From: Caballeronia sp. M1242
GTDB lineage: Bacteria; Pseudomonadota; Gammaproteobacteria; Burkholderiales; Burkholderiaceae
DNA: 64,000 nt
Assembly: GCF_017220215.1 (NCBI RefSeq)
Contig: NZ_CP071129.1
Location: forward strand, 248,001-312,000
Direction of reading: 5' to 3'
The notes below the pieces were generated by a model, which was given only the letters and a program-made list of their open reading frames with translations, did not search any database and was not told the origin of the DNA. Numbering within the stretch: the first letter of the stretch is position 1; each line of letters begins with the position of its first letter. Positions 56,304-64,000 of the stretch are shown piece by piece. A program made the translations under genes and the position numbers.

Positions 56304-59300
56304 ATGACTCGTTTCCTCTCCGGGCGATTCCTCGTGAACGTCGCCGTCGTGCTGGCCGCGCTGGGCGCGAACGCATTCGTCGCGTGCGAGCGAATCGTCG
56401 ATCTGCGCGCGACCAACGCCAGCACGCTTCGCTCGATGAACCTTCTGCGCGATCTCGCCGCGTATCGCGGGGCGCTCGGCGAGGCGCTCACGCAGCTGAG
56501 CCGGTTCGAGGCGACGGGCATCGCCGAGCCGGCCGCGCAGCACGAAGCGCGCGAGAAGCATCTCGACGCGCTCGAAAGCGGGCTGCGCGCGCAGTTTGCG
56601 ATGCAACCCGGCGCAGGCGACGCGTTCGATGCGCTCGCCGCGCGCGCGGCCGCCATGCGCTCCGACGCGAATCTGGCCGACGAGCGCACGCGCCGCGCAA
56701 GCGCCGATGAATCGCGCGCCTGGGCCGACACCGCGTTCGTGCTGCTCTCCGAAGACCAGCAGGCGCTCGACGATGCGCTCGCGGCGCTGCGAGACCGCAT
56801 CGACACCGCGACCACGGCGGCGCTCGACCGCTCCGCGCAGGCATCGGGCGGCGCGATGCTGCTGCTCGCGTTCACGATGCTGCTCGGCAGCGGCGCGCTC
56901 ATCACGCTTTTCGTCACCCACGAGCGTTCGGCGCGCGAGAAGATCGGCGTCGCGCGGGCGAAGCATCGCAGCAACGAGCGCTTTCGCAGCATGTTCGAGG
57001 CGCATCCGGTGCCGATGTGGATCGTCGATCGCGATACGATGCGCTTCGTCGCCGTGAACCCGGCGGCGCGCGAGCATTTCGGCTACTCGGAAGCCGAGTT
57101 CATGGAGATGACGCTGCGCGATCTGCACGTCGCCGACGACTTCGACCGTTTCGCCGCGCGGCTCGCGCGCAGCGAAGGCGAGACGGGCGAAGCGGGAGAG
57201 CGCGCGACGCGCGGCCAGCGCTCGGGCGGCGTGTGGCGTTACCGGCGTCGCGATGGCGCGACCATCAGCGCAGACGTCTCGCATCACGCGCTCACGTATT
57301 CGAACCGGCCGGGCCTCTTCATGCTGGCGAACGACGTGACCGACCGCATCAACGCGGAAGCCGAGGCGCGCCGCTCGAACGAGATGCTCGAGACGATCAT
57401 CGACAACATTCCGCAGCGCGTGTTCTGGAAGGACCGCGATCTGCGCTATCTCGGCTGCAACAACGCGTTCGCCCGCGACGCGGGGCTCGCGTACAACGAG
57501 CAGATCGTCGGCAAGACGGATTACGAACTGCCCTGGAGCGCCGCGGCCGACATGATCCGCGCCGACGATCAGGAAGTGGTGCTGACCACCGTGCCGAAGA
57601 TGCACCACGAGCACGACGTGCTCGTCGGCGACACGCTGCATACGGTCGTCATCAGCAAGCTGCCGCTGATGGACGGCGAAGGCGCGACCATCGGCGTGCT
57701 CGGCTCCTATCACGACGTGACCGACCGCAAGCGCGCCGAACTCGCGCTGCGTCTGCAAAGCCGCGCGCTGGATGCGAGCGTGAACGCCATTCTGATCACC
57801 GGCGTCGTGAACGGCGCGCACGTGATCGAGTATGCGAATCCGGCGTTCAAGCGCATCACGGGCTACGACCCGAGCGAAGTGATCGGCCGCGATTGCCGCT
57901 TCCTGCATGGCCCGGACGGCGAGCAGGAAGGGCTCACGTCGATTCGCCGCGCGCTCGCCGTCAACGCGGAAGCGAGCGTCGTGCTGCGCAACTATCGCAA
58001 GGACGGCGGGCTTTTCTGGAATCAGTTGTTCGTCGCGCCCGTGCCGAACGCGCAAGGGCATACGACGCATCACATCGGCATCATCAACGACGTGACCGAC
58101 CTGATGAACTATCAGGAACAGCTCGAGTATCAGGCGAATTACGACACGCTCACGCGCCTGCCCAACCGCAACCTGCTGCGCGACCGCCTTCAACGTGCAA
58201 TCGATGAGGCGCGGCGGCGCAACTCGCAAATCGCGGTCGTCTTCATGGACCTCGACGGCTTCAAGAACGTGAACGACAGTCTGGGCCACAGCGTCGGTGA
58301 CAGGCTGCTCGCGGTGATCGGCGAGCGGCTCGCGCGCTCGGCGCGTGCCGGCGACACGGTGGCGCGTCATGGCGGCGACGAGTTCGTGATCGTGCTGCCG
58401 GATCTGGCCGACGAAGCCGCGCTCACCGCGTGGATGGAGCGCACGCGCGCGACGATCTCCGAGCCCATCTGGCTCGACGAAACGGAGCTCTACGTCGGTT
58501 GCAGCATGGGCGCGAGCGTCTTCCCGCAAGACGGCGACGACGCCGAAACGGTGCTAAAGAAGGCCGATCTCGCGATGTATCGCGCGAAGGACATGGGCCG
58601 CAACACGTATCAGTTCTATCAGCCGGAGATGAACGCGAGCGTCGGCGCGCGGCTGGATATGGAGCGGCGACTGCGGCGCGGGCTGCGCGACGGCGAATTC
58701 CTGCTGCACTATCAGCCGCAAGTCGATATGGCGACGGGCGCGATCGTCGGTATCGAGGCGCTGGTGCGCTGGCGCGATCCGGAGCAAGGGCTCGTGTCGC
58801 CGGCCGCGTTCATTCCGGTCGCGGAAGAGTGCGGGCTCATTGGGCCGCTGTCGGAATGGGTCTTGCGCGAGGCGTGCCGTCAGAACAAGGCGTGGCAGGA
58901 CGCCGGGCTGCCGCCCGCGCGCGTGTCGGTGAATCTGTCCGCGCGGCATTTCCAGCAGCGCGATATCGCGACGCTCGTCACGTCCGTGCTCGCGGAAACC
59001 GGGCTTGCGCCGCATTATCTGGAGCTCGAGCTGACGGAAAGCGCGATCATGCGCAACGCCGAAGACGCCGTGATGATGCTCTCCGAGCTATCGGCGCTCG
59101 GCATCGGTATTGCCATCGACGACTTCGGCACCGGCTATTCGAGCCTGTCGTATCTCAAGCGGTTCCCGGTGCATCGGCTGAAGATCGACCGGTCTTTCGT
59201 CGCGGATATCGGCTCGTCGGGCGACGACGAAACGATCACGTCCGCGATCATCGCGCTCGCGCATTCGCTGGAATTGCAGGTGATCGCAGAAGGCGTCGAA

Positions 59301-59426
59301 ACGCCGGCGCAGCACGAATTCCTGCGCGAGCGCGATTGCGACGAGATGCAGGGCTTTCTGTTCTCACGTCCGATGCCGCAGGAAGCCATTCCCGGCTTGC
59401 TGCGGCACGGCGTGCTGGTGAACTGA
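56304..59426 (+). CDS. PAS-GGDEF-EAL cyclic-di-GMP protein
   Basis: A membrane protein of about 1040 residues. TM1 lies near residues 7-25, followed by a periplasmic helical domain of about 150 residues. TM2 (ASGGAMLLLAFTMLLGSGALI) precedes three PAS domains with PAC segments. GGDEF lies near residue 690 with an inhibitory RxxD site (RAGD) five residues before it. EAL lies near 817, with ELTESAIM, DDFGTGYSSL and AEGVET. Both catalytic signatures are intact, so it could make or degrade c-di-GMP. ATG 56304 is chosen with AAGGAA 13 bases upstream; in-frame starts at 56256 (ATG) and 56235 (TTG) exist. Confidence 0.92.
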   Translation: MTRFLSGRFLVNVAVVLAALGANAFVACERIVDLRATNASTLRSMNLLRDLAAYRGALGEALTQLSRFEATGIAEPAAQHEAREKHLDALESGLRAQFAMQPGAGDAFDALAARAAAMRSDANLADERTRRASADESRAWADTAFVLLSEDQQALDDALAALRDRIDTATTAALDRSAQASGGAMLLLAFTMLLGSGALITLFVTHERSAREKIGVARAKHRSNERFRSMFEAHPVPMWIVDRDTMRFVAVNPAAREHFGYSEAEFMEMTLRDLHVADDFDRFAARLARSEGETGEAGERATRGQRSGGVWRYRRRDGATISADVSHHALTYSNRPGLFMLANDVTDRINAEAEARRSNEMLETIIDNIPQRVFWKDRDLRYLGCNNAFARDAGLAYNEQIVGKTDYELPWSAAADMIRADDQEVVLTTVPKMHHEHDVLVGDTLHTVVISKLPLMDGEGATIGVLGSYHDVTDRKRAELALRLQSRALDASVNAILITGVVNGAHVIEYANPAFKRITGYDPSEVIGRDCRFLHGPDGEQEGLTSIRRALAVNAEASVVLRNYRKDGGLFWNQLFVAPVPNAQGHTTHHIGIINDVTDLMNYQEQLEYQANYDTLTRLPNRNLLRDRLQRAIDEARRRNSQIAVVFMDLDGFKNVNDSLGHSVGDRLLAVIGERLARSARAGDTVARHGGDEFVIVLPDLADEAALTAWMERTRATISEPIWLDETELYVGCSMGASVFPQDGDDAETVLKKADLAMYRAKDMGRNTYQFYQPEMNASVGARLDMERRLRRGLRDGEFLLHYQPQVDMATGAIVGIEALVRWRDPEQGLVSPAAFIPVAEECGLIGPLSEWVLREACRQNKAWQDAGLPPARVSVNLSARHFQQRDIATLVTSVLAETGLAPHYLELELTESAIMRNAEDAVMMLSELSALGIGIAIDDFGTGYSSLSYLKRFPVHRLKIDRSFVADIGSSGDDETITSAIIALAHSLELQVIAEGVETPAQHEFLRERDCDEMQGFLFSRPMPQEAIPGLLRHGVLVN

Positions 59427-59432
59427 GCGCGC

Positions 59433-59828
59433 TCAGTCGAGCGGGGGCAAGGCGCGCGGGCGGCGGTCGTGGTCGGTGGCGACATAGGTGAGCGTCGCTT
59501 CCGTCACCTTGACGACTTCCTCCGCGAGACTCATGCGCTGCGCGAAGACTTCGACGGAAATGGTGATCGACGTATTGCCGGTCTTCACGATATCCGCGTA
59601 GAAGCTCAACAGATCGCCGACGAACACCGGCTGCTTGAAGAGAAACGAATTGACCGCGATGGTCGCGACGCGGCCGTTCGCGCGCCGGCTCGCCGGGATG
59701 GAGCCCGCGATGTCGACTTGCGCCATGATCCAGCCGCCGAAGACGTCGCCGTGCACGTTCGCGTCGGCAGGTTGCGGCACCACGCGCAGCGCGACGGGTT
59801 TCTGAGGTAGCTTGGAATCTTGCGGCAT
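59433..59828 (-). CDS. Acyl-CoA thioesterase, YciA-like
   Basis: A 131-residue hotdog-fold protein with ADANVHGDVFGGWIMAQVDIAGS (Asp and His near the active-site helix) and a GDLLSFYADIVKTGNTSITISVEVF beta sheet. YciA-type enzymes hydrolyse a broad range of acyl-CoAs to buffer the CoA pool. It ends six bases from the GGDEF/EAL stop, tail to tail. The start has GGGA upstream. Confidence 0.9.
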   Translation of the reverse strand: MPQDSKLPQKPVALRVVPQPADANVHGDVFGGWIMAQVDIAGSIPASRRANGRVATIAVNSFLFKQPVFVGDLLSFYADIVKTGNTSITISVEVFAQRMSLAEEVVKVTEATLTYVATDHDRRPRALPPLD

Positions 59829-60046
59829 GAGAGGGTCCCGGTTGACGTCGTCGTTCCGTGCAGAAGGTGGCCGCGAGCGTGGCCGTGGTCCTTCTGCGAC
59901 AATGCATGAGTTATAAGAATAGACCGCGCCTTGAGCGGCCGGCCTTCGGCAAATTGTACGGGAAGCACGCGGCCGCGTGCGCCCGCTTAAAGACTAGCAA
60001 AAGGCGTCCCCGCGCCGCGCGCGACGCGCCGTCTCCACTCGAATAC

Positions 60047-61924
60047 ATGCGCCGCTACTCCAACACCGAGCCCGGTCCGGTCGCACAAGGTCCGCGCAAC
60101 GACTGGCAGACGATCCGCTCGCTGCTGCCTTATCTCACCACTTACAAATGGCGCGTCGCGTTCGCGCTGACGTGCCTGATCGGCGCGAAGGTCGCCAATC
60201 TCGGCGTGCCGATCGTGATGAAGCGCATCGTCGATAGCCTCGCCTCGGTGCAGCATCTCACCGCGCTCGGCCGCGCGCACGACGCGCCGGGCATCGTGCT
60301 CATCGGCGGCATCGGGCTGCTCGTGATCGCGTATGCGGGCGTGCGGCTGTCGACTTCGCTCTTCACCGAACTGCGCGAACTGCTCTTCGCGAAAGTGACC
60401 GAAAGCGCCGTGCGGCAACTTGCGCTGAAGGTGTTCCGCCATCTGCATTCGCTGTCGCTGCGGTTTCATCTGGAGCGGCAGACGGGCGGCATGTCGCGCG
60501 ATATCGAGCGCGGCACGCGCGGCATTCAGCAACTCGTCTCGTACTCGCTGTACAGCATCTTGCCGACGCTCGTCGAAGTGGGGCTCGTGCTCGCGTTCTT
60601 CGTGACGAAGTACGAGGCGTATTACGCGATCGTCACGTTCATCGCGCTGTGCACGTATATCGCATTCACGGTGAAAGTGACGGAGTGGCGCACGCACTAT
60701 CGACGCACGATGAACGAGCTGGATTCGAAGGCCAATTCGCGCGCCATCGATTCGCTGCTCAACTACGAGACGGTGAAATACTTCGGCAACGAAGAATGGG
60801 AAACGCGTCGCTACGACGAGAATTTGCAGCGTTATCGCGCGGCGGCGATCAAATCGCAGCGGTCGCTTTCGATGCTGAACTTCGGGCAGCAGACCATTAT
60901 CGGCCTCGGGCTCGTGTTCATTCTCTGGCGCGCGACGCAGGGCGTGATGGCGGGGCGGCTAACGCTCGGCGACCTCGTGCTCATCAACACGTTCATGCTG
61001 CAGCTTTATATTCCGCTGAATTTTCTCGGCGTGGTGTATCGCGAGTTGAAGCAGGCGCTGACTGACATGGACCGCATGTTCACGCTGCTCGGCGCAGGGC
61101 GCGAAGTGCCGGATGCGCCGAATGCGCCGCCGCTCGAAGTGACAGGCGGCGAGGTGCGTTTCGAGAACGTGAGCTTCGCGTATGAGCCCGCGCGGCAGAT
61201 TCTGCATAACGTCGATTTCACCATCGCGGCAGGCACGACGACCGCTGTCGTCGGCCACAGCGGCTCGGGCAAATCCACGCTCGGGCGGCTGCTCTTTCGC
61301 TTCTACGATCTGGACCGCGCGAGCGGCGGGCGCATTGTCATCGACGGGCAGGATATTCGCGACGTGACGCAGGATTCGTTGCGCGCGTCGATCGGCATCG
61401 TGCCGCAGGACACCGTGCTCTTCAACGATTCGATCTACTACAACATCGCGTATGGACGGCCTTCCGCGAGCCGCGAAGAAGTGATGGCGGCGGCGCGCGC
61501 TGCGCATATTCACGACTTCATCGAGGCGTTGCCGGCGGGTTACGACACGACCGTCGGCGAGCGTGGACTGAAGCTGTCGGGCGGCGAGAAGCAGCGCGTG
61601 GCGATTGCGCGCACGCTGTTGAAGAACCCGCCGATCCTCATCTTCGACGAAGCGACCTCCGCGCTGGATTCGAAGTCGGAACGCGCCATTCAGCGCGAAC
61701 TCGATTCCATCGCCCGCGAGCGGACGACGCTCATCATCGCGCACCGGCTCTCCACCGTCGTGCATGCCGAGCAGATCATCGTGATGGATCATGGACGCGT
61801 GGTCGAGCGCGGCACGCACGCGGAGTTGCTCCGGGCGGGCGGACTGTTTGCGCAGATGTGGGCGTTACAGCAGCAGCGGACGGTCGAGCCTGTGGTCGAA
61901 CGGGATGATGCGGCGAAGGTTTAA
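60047..61924 (+). CDS. Atm1/HMT1-type ABC exporter
   Basis: A 625-residue half-transporter with six membrane segments (about residues 35-320) fused to one ABC domain: Walker A GHSGSGKST (about 402), LSGGEKQR signature, Walker B ILIFDEATSALD and IIAHRLSTV. The N-terminal LLPYLTTYKWRVAFALTCLIGAK and NYETVKYFGNEEWETRRYDE are typical of the Atm1/ABCB7/HMT1 group, which exports glutathione-bound sulfur, metal or Fe-S related compounds. The frame is open upstream to 59858, but TATAAG at 59915 suggests the transcript starts inside that stretch. I take ATG 60047; start confidence is moderate. Confidence 0.9.
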   Translation: MRRYSNTEPGPVAQGPRNDWQTIRSLLPYLTTYKWRVAFALTCLIGAKVANLGVPIVMKRIVDSLASVQHLTALGRAHDAPGIVLIGGIGLLVIAYAGVRLSTSLFTELRELLFAKVTESAVRQLALKVFRHLHSLSLRFHLERQTGGMSRDIERGTRGIQQLVSYSLYSILPTLVEVGLVLAFFVTKYEAYYAIVTFIALCTYIAFTVKVTEWRTHYRRTMNELDSKANSRAIDSLLNYETVKYFGNEEWETRRYDENLQRYRAAAIKSQRSLSMLNFGQQTIIGLGLVFILWRATQGVMAGRLTLGDLVLINTFMLQLYIPLNFLGVVYRELKQALTDMDRMFTLLGAGREVPDAPNAPPLEVTGGEVRFENVSFAYEPARQILHNVDFTIAAGTTTAVVGHSGSGKSTLGRLLFRFYDLDRASGGRIVIDGQDIRDVTQDSLRASIGIVPQDTVLFNDSIYYNIAYGRPSASREEVMAAARAAHIHDFIEALPAGYDTTVGERGLKLSGGEKQRVAIARTLLKNPPILIFDEATSALDSKSERAIQRELDSIARERTTLIIAHRLSTVVHAEQIIVMDHGRVVERGTHAELLRAGGLFAQMWALQQQRTVEPVVERDDAAKV

Positions 61925-62017
61925 CCGAAAAGTCTGAAAGTCGCGGTCGCACGGCCGCGGCTAGCCGGAGCTGATATATAGTCTCGCAGAGTTAATTAGT
62001 CGTACTGCGGAACAGGC

Positions 62018-62221
62018 ATGGAAAGTTTAAGCATTTGGCACTGGCTCATCGTTATCTTCTTTTGCGTGGTGACCATCTACCCGTACGTGCGCATTGTGAA
62101 GCGCACCGGACACTCCGGCTGGTGGGTGCTCACCGGACTGCTGCCTATCGTGAATTTCGTCATGCTATGGGTCTTCGCGTTTGCGCGCTGGCCGGCAATC
62201 GAGAGCGATCGCCGGCCCTGA
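62018..62221 (+). CDS. Small two-helix membrane protein
   Basis: A 67-residue protein with two hydrophobic helices (SIWHWLIVIFFCVVTIYPYV and GWWVLTGLLPIVNFVMLWVF) linked by KRTGHSGW. Similar small proteins of unknown role occur widely in proteobacteria (reminiscent of the DUF805 helical motif). The leader holds a TATATA/TATAGT stretch (61975-61982). It is too small for a confident family call, but the codon use and hydrophobicity support a real gene. Confidence 0.7.
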   Translation: MESLSIWHWLIVIFFCVVTIYPYVRIVKRTGHSGWWVLTGLLPIVNFVMLWVFAFARWPAIESDRRP

Positions 62222-62230
62222 GTTGCCGCA

Positions 62231-63619
62231 TCACTCCATCGCGTGCGCGCCGTTGATCGCGACGGCGTCGTGTCCTTGCGACGACGTTGCCGACCACCGC
62301 AGCCATTGCGAACGCAGCAGGAATAGCGCGCCGAACGCGCCCGTCGCGAGCGCGCCGAACGTCGCGAAGCCCATCTGATAGCTGCCGGTGCTTTCCTTCG
62401 CGATGCCCATGATGACCGGCAGGTAGAAGCCGCCGATGCCGCCCGCCGCGCCGACGATGCCCGACAGCAGCCCCGTCTTTCCCTTCCAGCGATGCGGCAC
62501 GAGCTGGAACGTCGAGCCGTTGCCGAGCCCGAACGCGAGATACAGGCACACGAGCAAGCCGAGGCCGCCCGCGACCGGCGGCATCCAGATGGCGAACGCG
62601 AAATCGGCGGCGGCGATGACCGCGAGCAGCACGAGCAACGCGCGCACGCCGGTCACGCGATCCGCGACATAGCCGCCGAACGGCCGCACGATCGCGCCGA
62701 GAAACGCGAGCAGCGACATGAACAGCCCGGCTTCGAGCTTCGGCATTTGATAGAGCGATGTCAGCAGCAGCGTCACATACGAGGACATGCCGACGAAGCC
62801 GCCGAACGTGATGCTGTAGATGAGCATGATGACCCACGTATCGCGTTCGCCCAGCACCGAACGATAGCGGCGCGGCAGCACCGCAATGGCGATGAGCGCG
62901 CCGATCACCGGCAGCAGCAGGACGCCCGTGCGTCCCGCGCCGAACACGCCGCCATGCACGGCCAGCACGAGCACGACCAGGCTCACGAGCGTCACCGCGA
63001 AGCTGGCGAGCGCGCGCATCGTGCTGCCGGTTTTTTCGCCCGCATCCGACGCCCATGCGAACAGCGCGGCAGCCGTGATCGCGAGCAGCGGCAGCGCGGC
63101 GGCGGTCGATAGCTTCCAGCCGAAGGCATCGGCCAGATGCGGAAACAGGAAACCGTCGAGCACCGCGCCGATGTTGCCAGCGGCGGCGAGACCCAGCACG
63201 AGCCCTTGCACCTTCGGCGGATAGTTGCTGCCCGCCATCGGCAACGCGACCGCGAAGCTCGCGCCGCCCATGCCGAGAAACACGCCGAGCACGAGCAGGA
63301 GCGCATACGACGGCACGCCGGGAACGAGCGGCAGCACGACCGAGGGAATCGACGAGAGCAGCACGCCCATGAGCGCGACGCGGCGGCCATCGGTCGATTG
63401 ATACAGATTGCCGAGCGTCACGCGCATGATGGCGGCGGCCAGCACCGGCACCGCGACGAGAAAGCCCTGTTGCGCCGCCGACATCGTGATGTCGCGCCCG
63501 ATGAACGGCGCAAGCGGCCCGTACAACACCCAGACGGTGAAGCCAGTATCGAAGTAGAGAAAGCAGGCGAGAAGCGAGCGCCAGTTGCCGCTCTTGAGCG
63601 ATGCAATGAGATTGGACAT
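62231..63619 (-). CDS. NarK-type nitrate/nitrite MFS transporter
   Basis: A 462-residue MFS protein of the nitrate/nitrite porter family. FDTGFTVWVLYGPLAPFIGRD opens it, and two Gly-rich nitrate signatures follow: GLAAAGNIGAVLDGFLFP in TM5 and AFGLGNGSTFQLVPHRW in TM11. Arg residues beside these motifs match the substrate-binding ones of NarK/NasA. It could import nitrate for assimilation or exchange nitrate and nitrite. It starts at ATG 63619. The nitrate-associated protein lies 6 kb away; no nitrate reductase is in the window. Confidence 0.9.
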   Translation of the reverse strand: MSNLIASLKSGNWRSLLACFLYFDTGFTVWVLYGPLAPFIGRDITMSAAQQGFLVAVPVLAAAIMRVTLGNLYQSTDGRRVALMGVLLSSIPSVVLPLVPGVPSYALLLVLGVFLGMGGASFAVALPMAGSNYPPKVQGLVLGLAAAGNIGAVLDGFLFPHLADAFGWKLSTAAALPLLAITAAALFAWASDAGEKTGSTMRALASFAVTLVSLVVLVLAVHGGVFGAGRTGVLLLPVIGALIAIAVLPRRYRSVLGERDTWVIMLIYSITFGGFVGMSSYVTLLLTSLYQMPKLEAGLFMSLLAFLGAIVRPFGGYVADRVTGVRALLVLLAVIAAADFAFAIWMPPVAGGLGLLVCLYLAFGLGNGSTFQLVPHRWKGKTGLLSGIVGAAGGIGGFYLPVIMGIAKESTGSYQMGFATFGALATGAFGALFLLRSQWLRWSATSSQGHDAVAINGAHAME

Positions 63620-63897
63620 GAGTGTTCCGGGTAGGCGCTGTCGCGCTTATGGCGTGGTGTTCACGGCGGCCCGGATTTTTGCAAGCATCATGCCAATTTG
63701 CGCCGATGCCGCGCGCCTCAATGCGGGCGCGGCTCGGCACGCGCAAAACAAGCTAACGCGCCAAGACTGAAGCCGCACCTCGCCCGTGCGGCATGCGTGC
63801 GCATGGTGCGGCAGGCCTCGGGTTGAATCATCGGACGCGCCCGCGCCCGCTAAAATGCCTGCTTCCCGCATCCGGCGCGGCACGGCGCGACTCCAGC

Positions 63898-64000
63898 ATG
63901 GAACTCAAATGGCTCGAAGACTTCGTTTCGCTCGCGGAGACGCGCAGCTTCAGCCGCTCGGCCGAGCTTCGCCATATCACGCAGCCTGCGTTCTCGCGGC
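63898..64000 (+). CDS. LysR-family regulator, 5' end (cut by window end)
   Basis: The frame MELKWLEDFVSLAETRSFSR is a classic LysR N-terminus, followed by ITQPAFSRR. It is open through the window end; 34 codons are visible. The N-terminus resembles HypT-like LTTRs, but too little is seen to assign a target. A divergent 278-bp gap (63620-63897) separates it from narK and shows no gene. Confidence 0.85.
   Translation, partial: MELKWLEDFVSLAETRSFSRSAELRHITQPAFSR

Noticed and set aside
59858..60046. N-terminal extension of the ABC exporter
   Set aside because: It contains a promoter-like TATAAG and basic low-complexity codons; the conserved family N-terminus begins after 60047.

Overview
The window is GC-rich, densely coded chromosomal DNA from a beta-proteobacterium. 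Protein content and gene order (apt / purU / uvrA / ssb; ubiE-ubiJ-ubiB; FmdB / DUF502 / aspS / nudB; a Gram-negative porin; a two-domain Nudix protein) point to Burkholderiaceae, most likely Paraburkholderia or Caballeronia. The genus is an inference, not a database result. I see no rRNA or tRNA gene, no insertion sequence, no prophage, no CRISPR array and no replication origin. Both window ends cut genes: apt on the left and a LysR regulator on the right.

Layout. 1-9.1 kb: housekeeping (apt 3' end, LysE exporter, Nudix hydrolase, purU; on the minus strand uvrA and an AI-2E family permease; then an MFS exporter and ssb). 9.1-15.8 kb: a signalling island with three tandem RcsB-like response regulators, a tripartite hybrid histidine kinase (HisKA/HATPase, pseudo-receiver, receiver, Hpt) and a convergent LysR gene. 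16-21.9 kb: porin, secreted CHRD protein, HSL-type esterase, EcsC-like protein, and a DHA2 drug exporter with its MarR regulator. 21.9-26.1 kb: a D-amino-acid module (PLP/zinc deaminase, RpiR regulator, D-aminoacylase, RidA). 26.3-31.2 kb: a secreted DUF4139 protein, then the minus-strand ilvA / 5'-nucleotidase / queF operon. 31.7-46.8 kb: a long plus-strand run (giant FAD/Fe-S oxidoreductase, HIT, DUF971, ubiE, Tim44-like, ubiJ, ubiB, TPMT-like methyltransferase, FmdB, DUF502, aspS, nudB, clsB). 47-54.2 kb: a TetR-headed fatty-acid beta-oxidation operon. 54.2-64 kb: LprI-like protein, fdhD, nitrate-reductase-associated protein, a GGDEF/EAL protein, thioesterase, Atm1-type ABC exporter, a small membrane protein, a NarK-type transporter and a LysR start.

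The most interesting part is the signalling island. The regulators resemble enterobacterial RcsB rather than generic NarL/FixJ proteins, above all regulator 2 in its receiver and regulators 1 and 2 in the recognition helix. The kinase looks like an RcsC with the Hpt step built in. Four dyads of the form TCRGA-N4-TCYKA lie upstream of regulator 1, regulator 2, the kinase and the LysR gene. I read this as an Rcs-like phosphorelay with three output proteins and probable autoregulation. This is inferred from sequence patterns alone.

Start codons were chosen from Shine-Dalgarno spacing and family N-termini. Several genes appear to use GTG or TTG (fdhD, the FadN-like protein, DUF502, the hybrid kinase).
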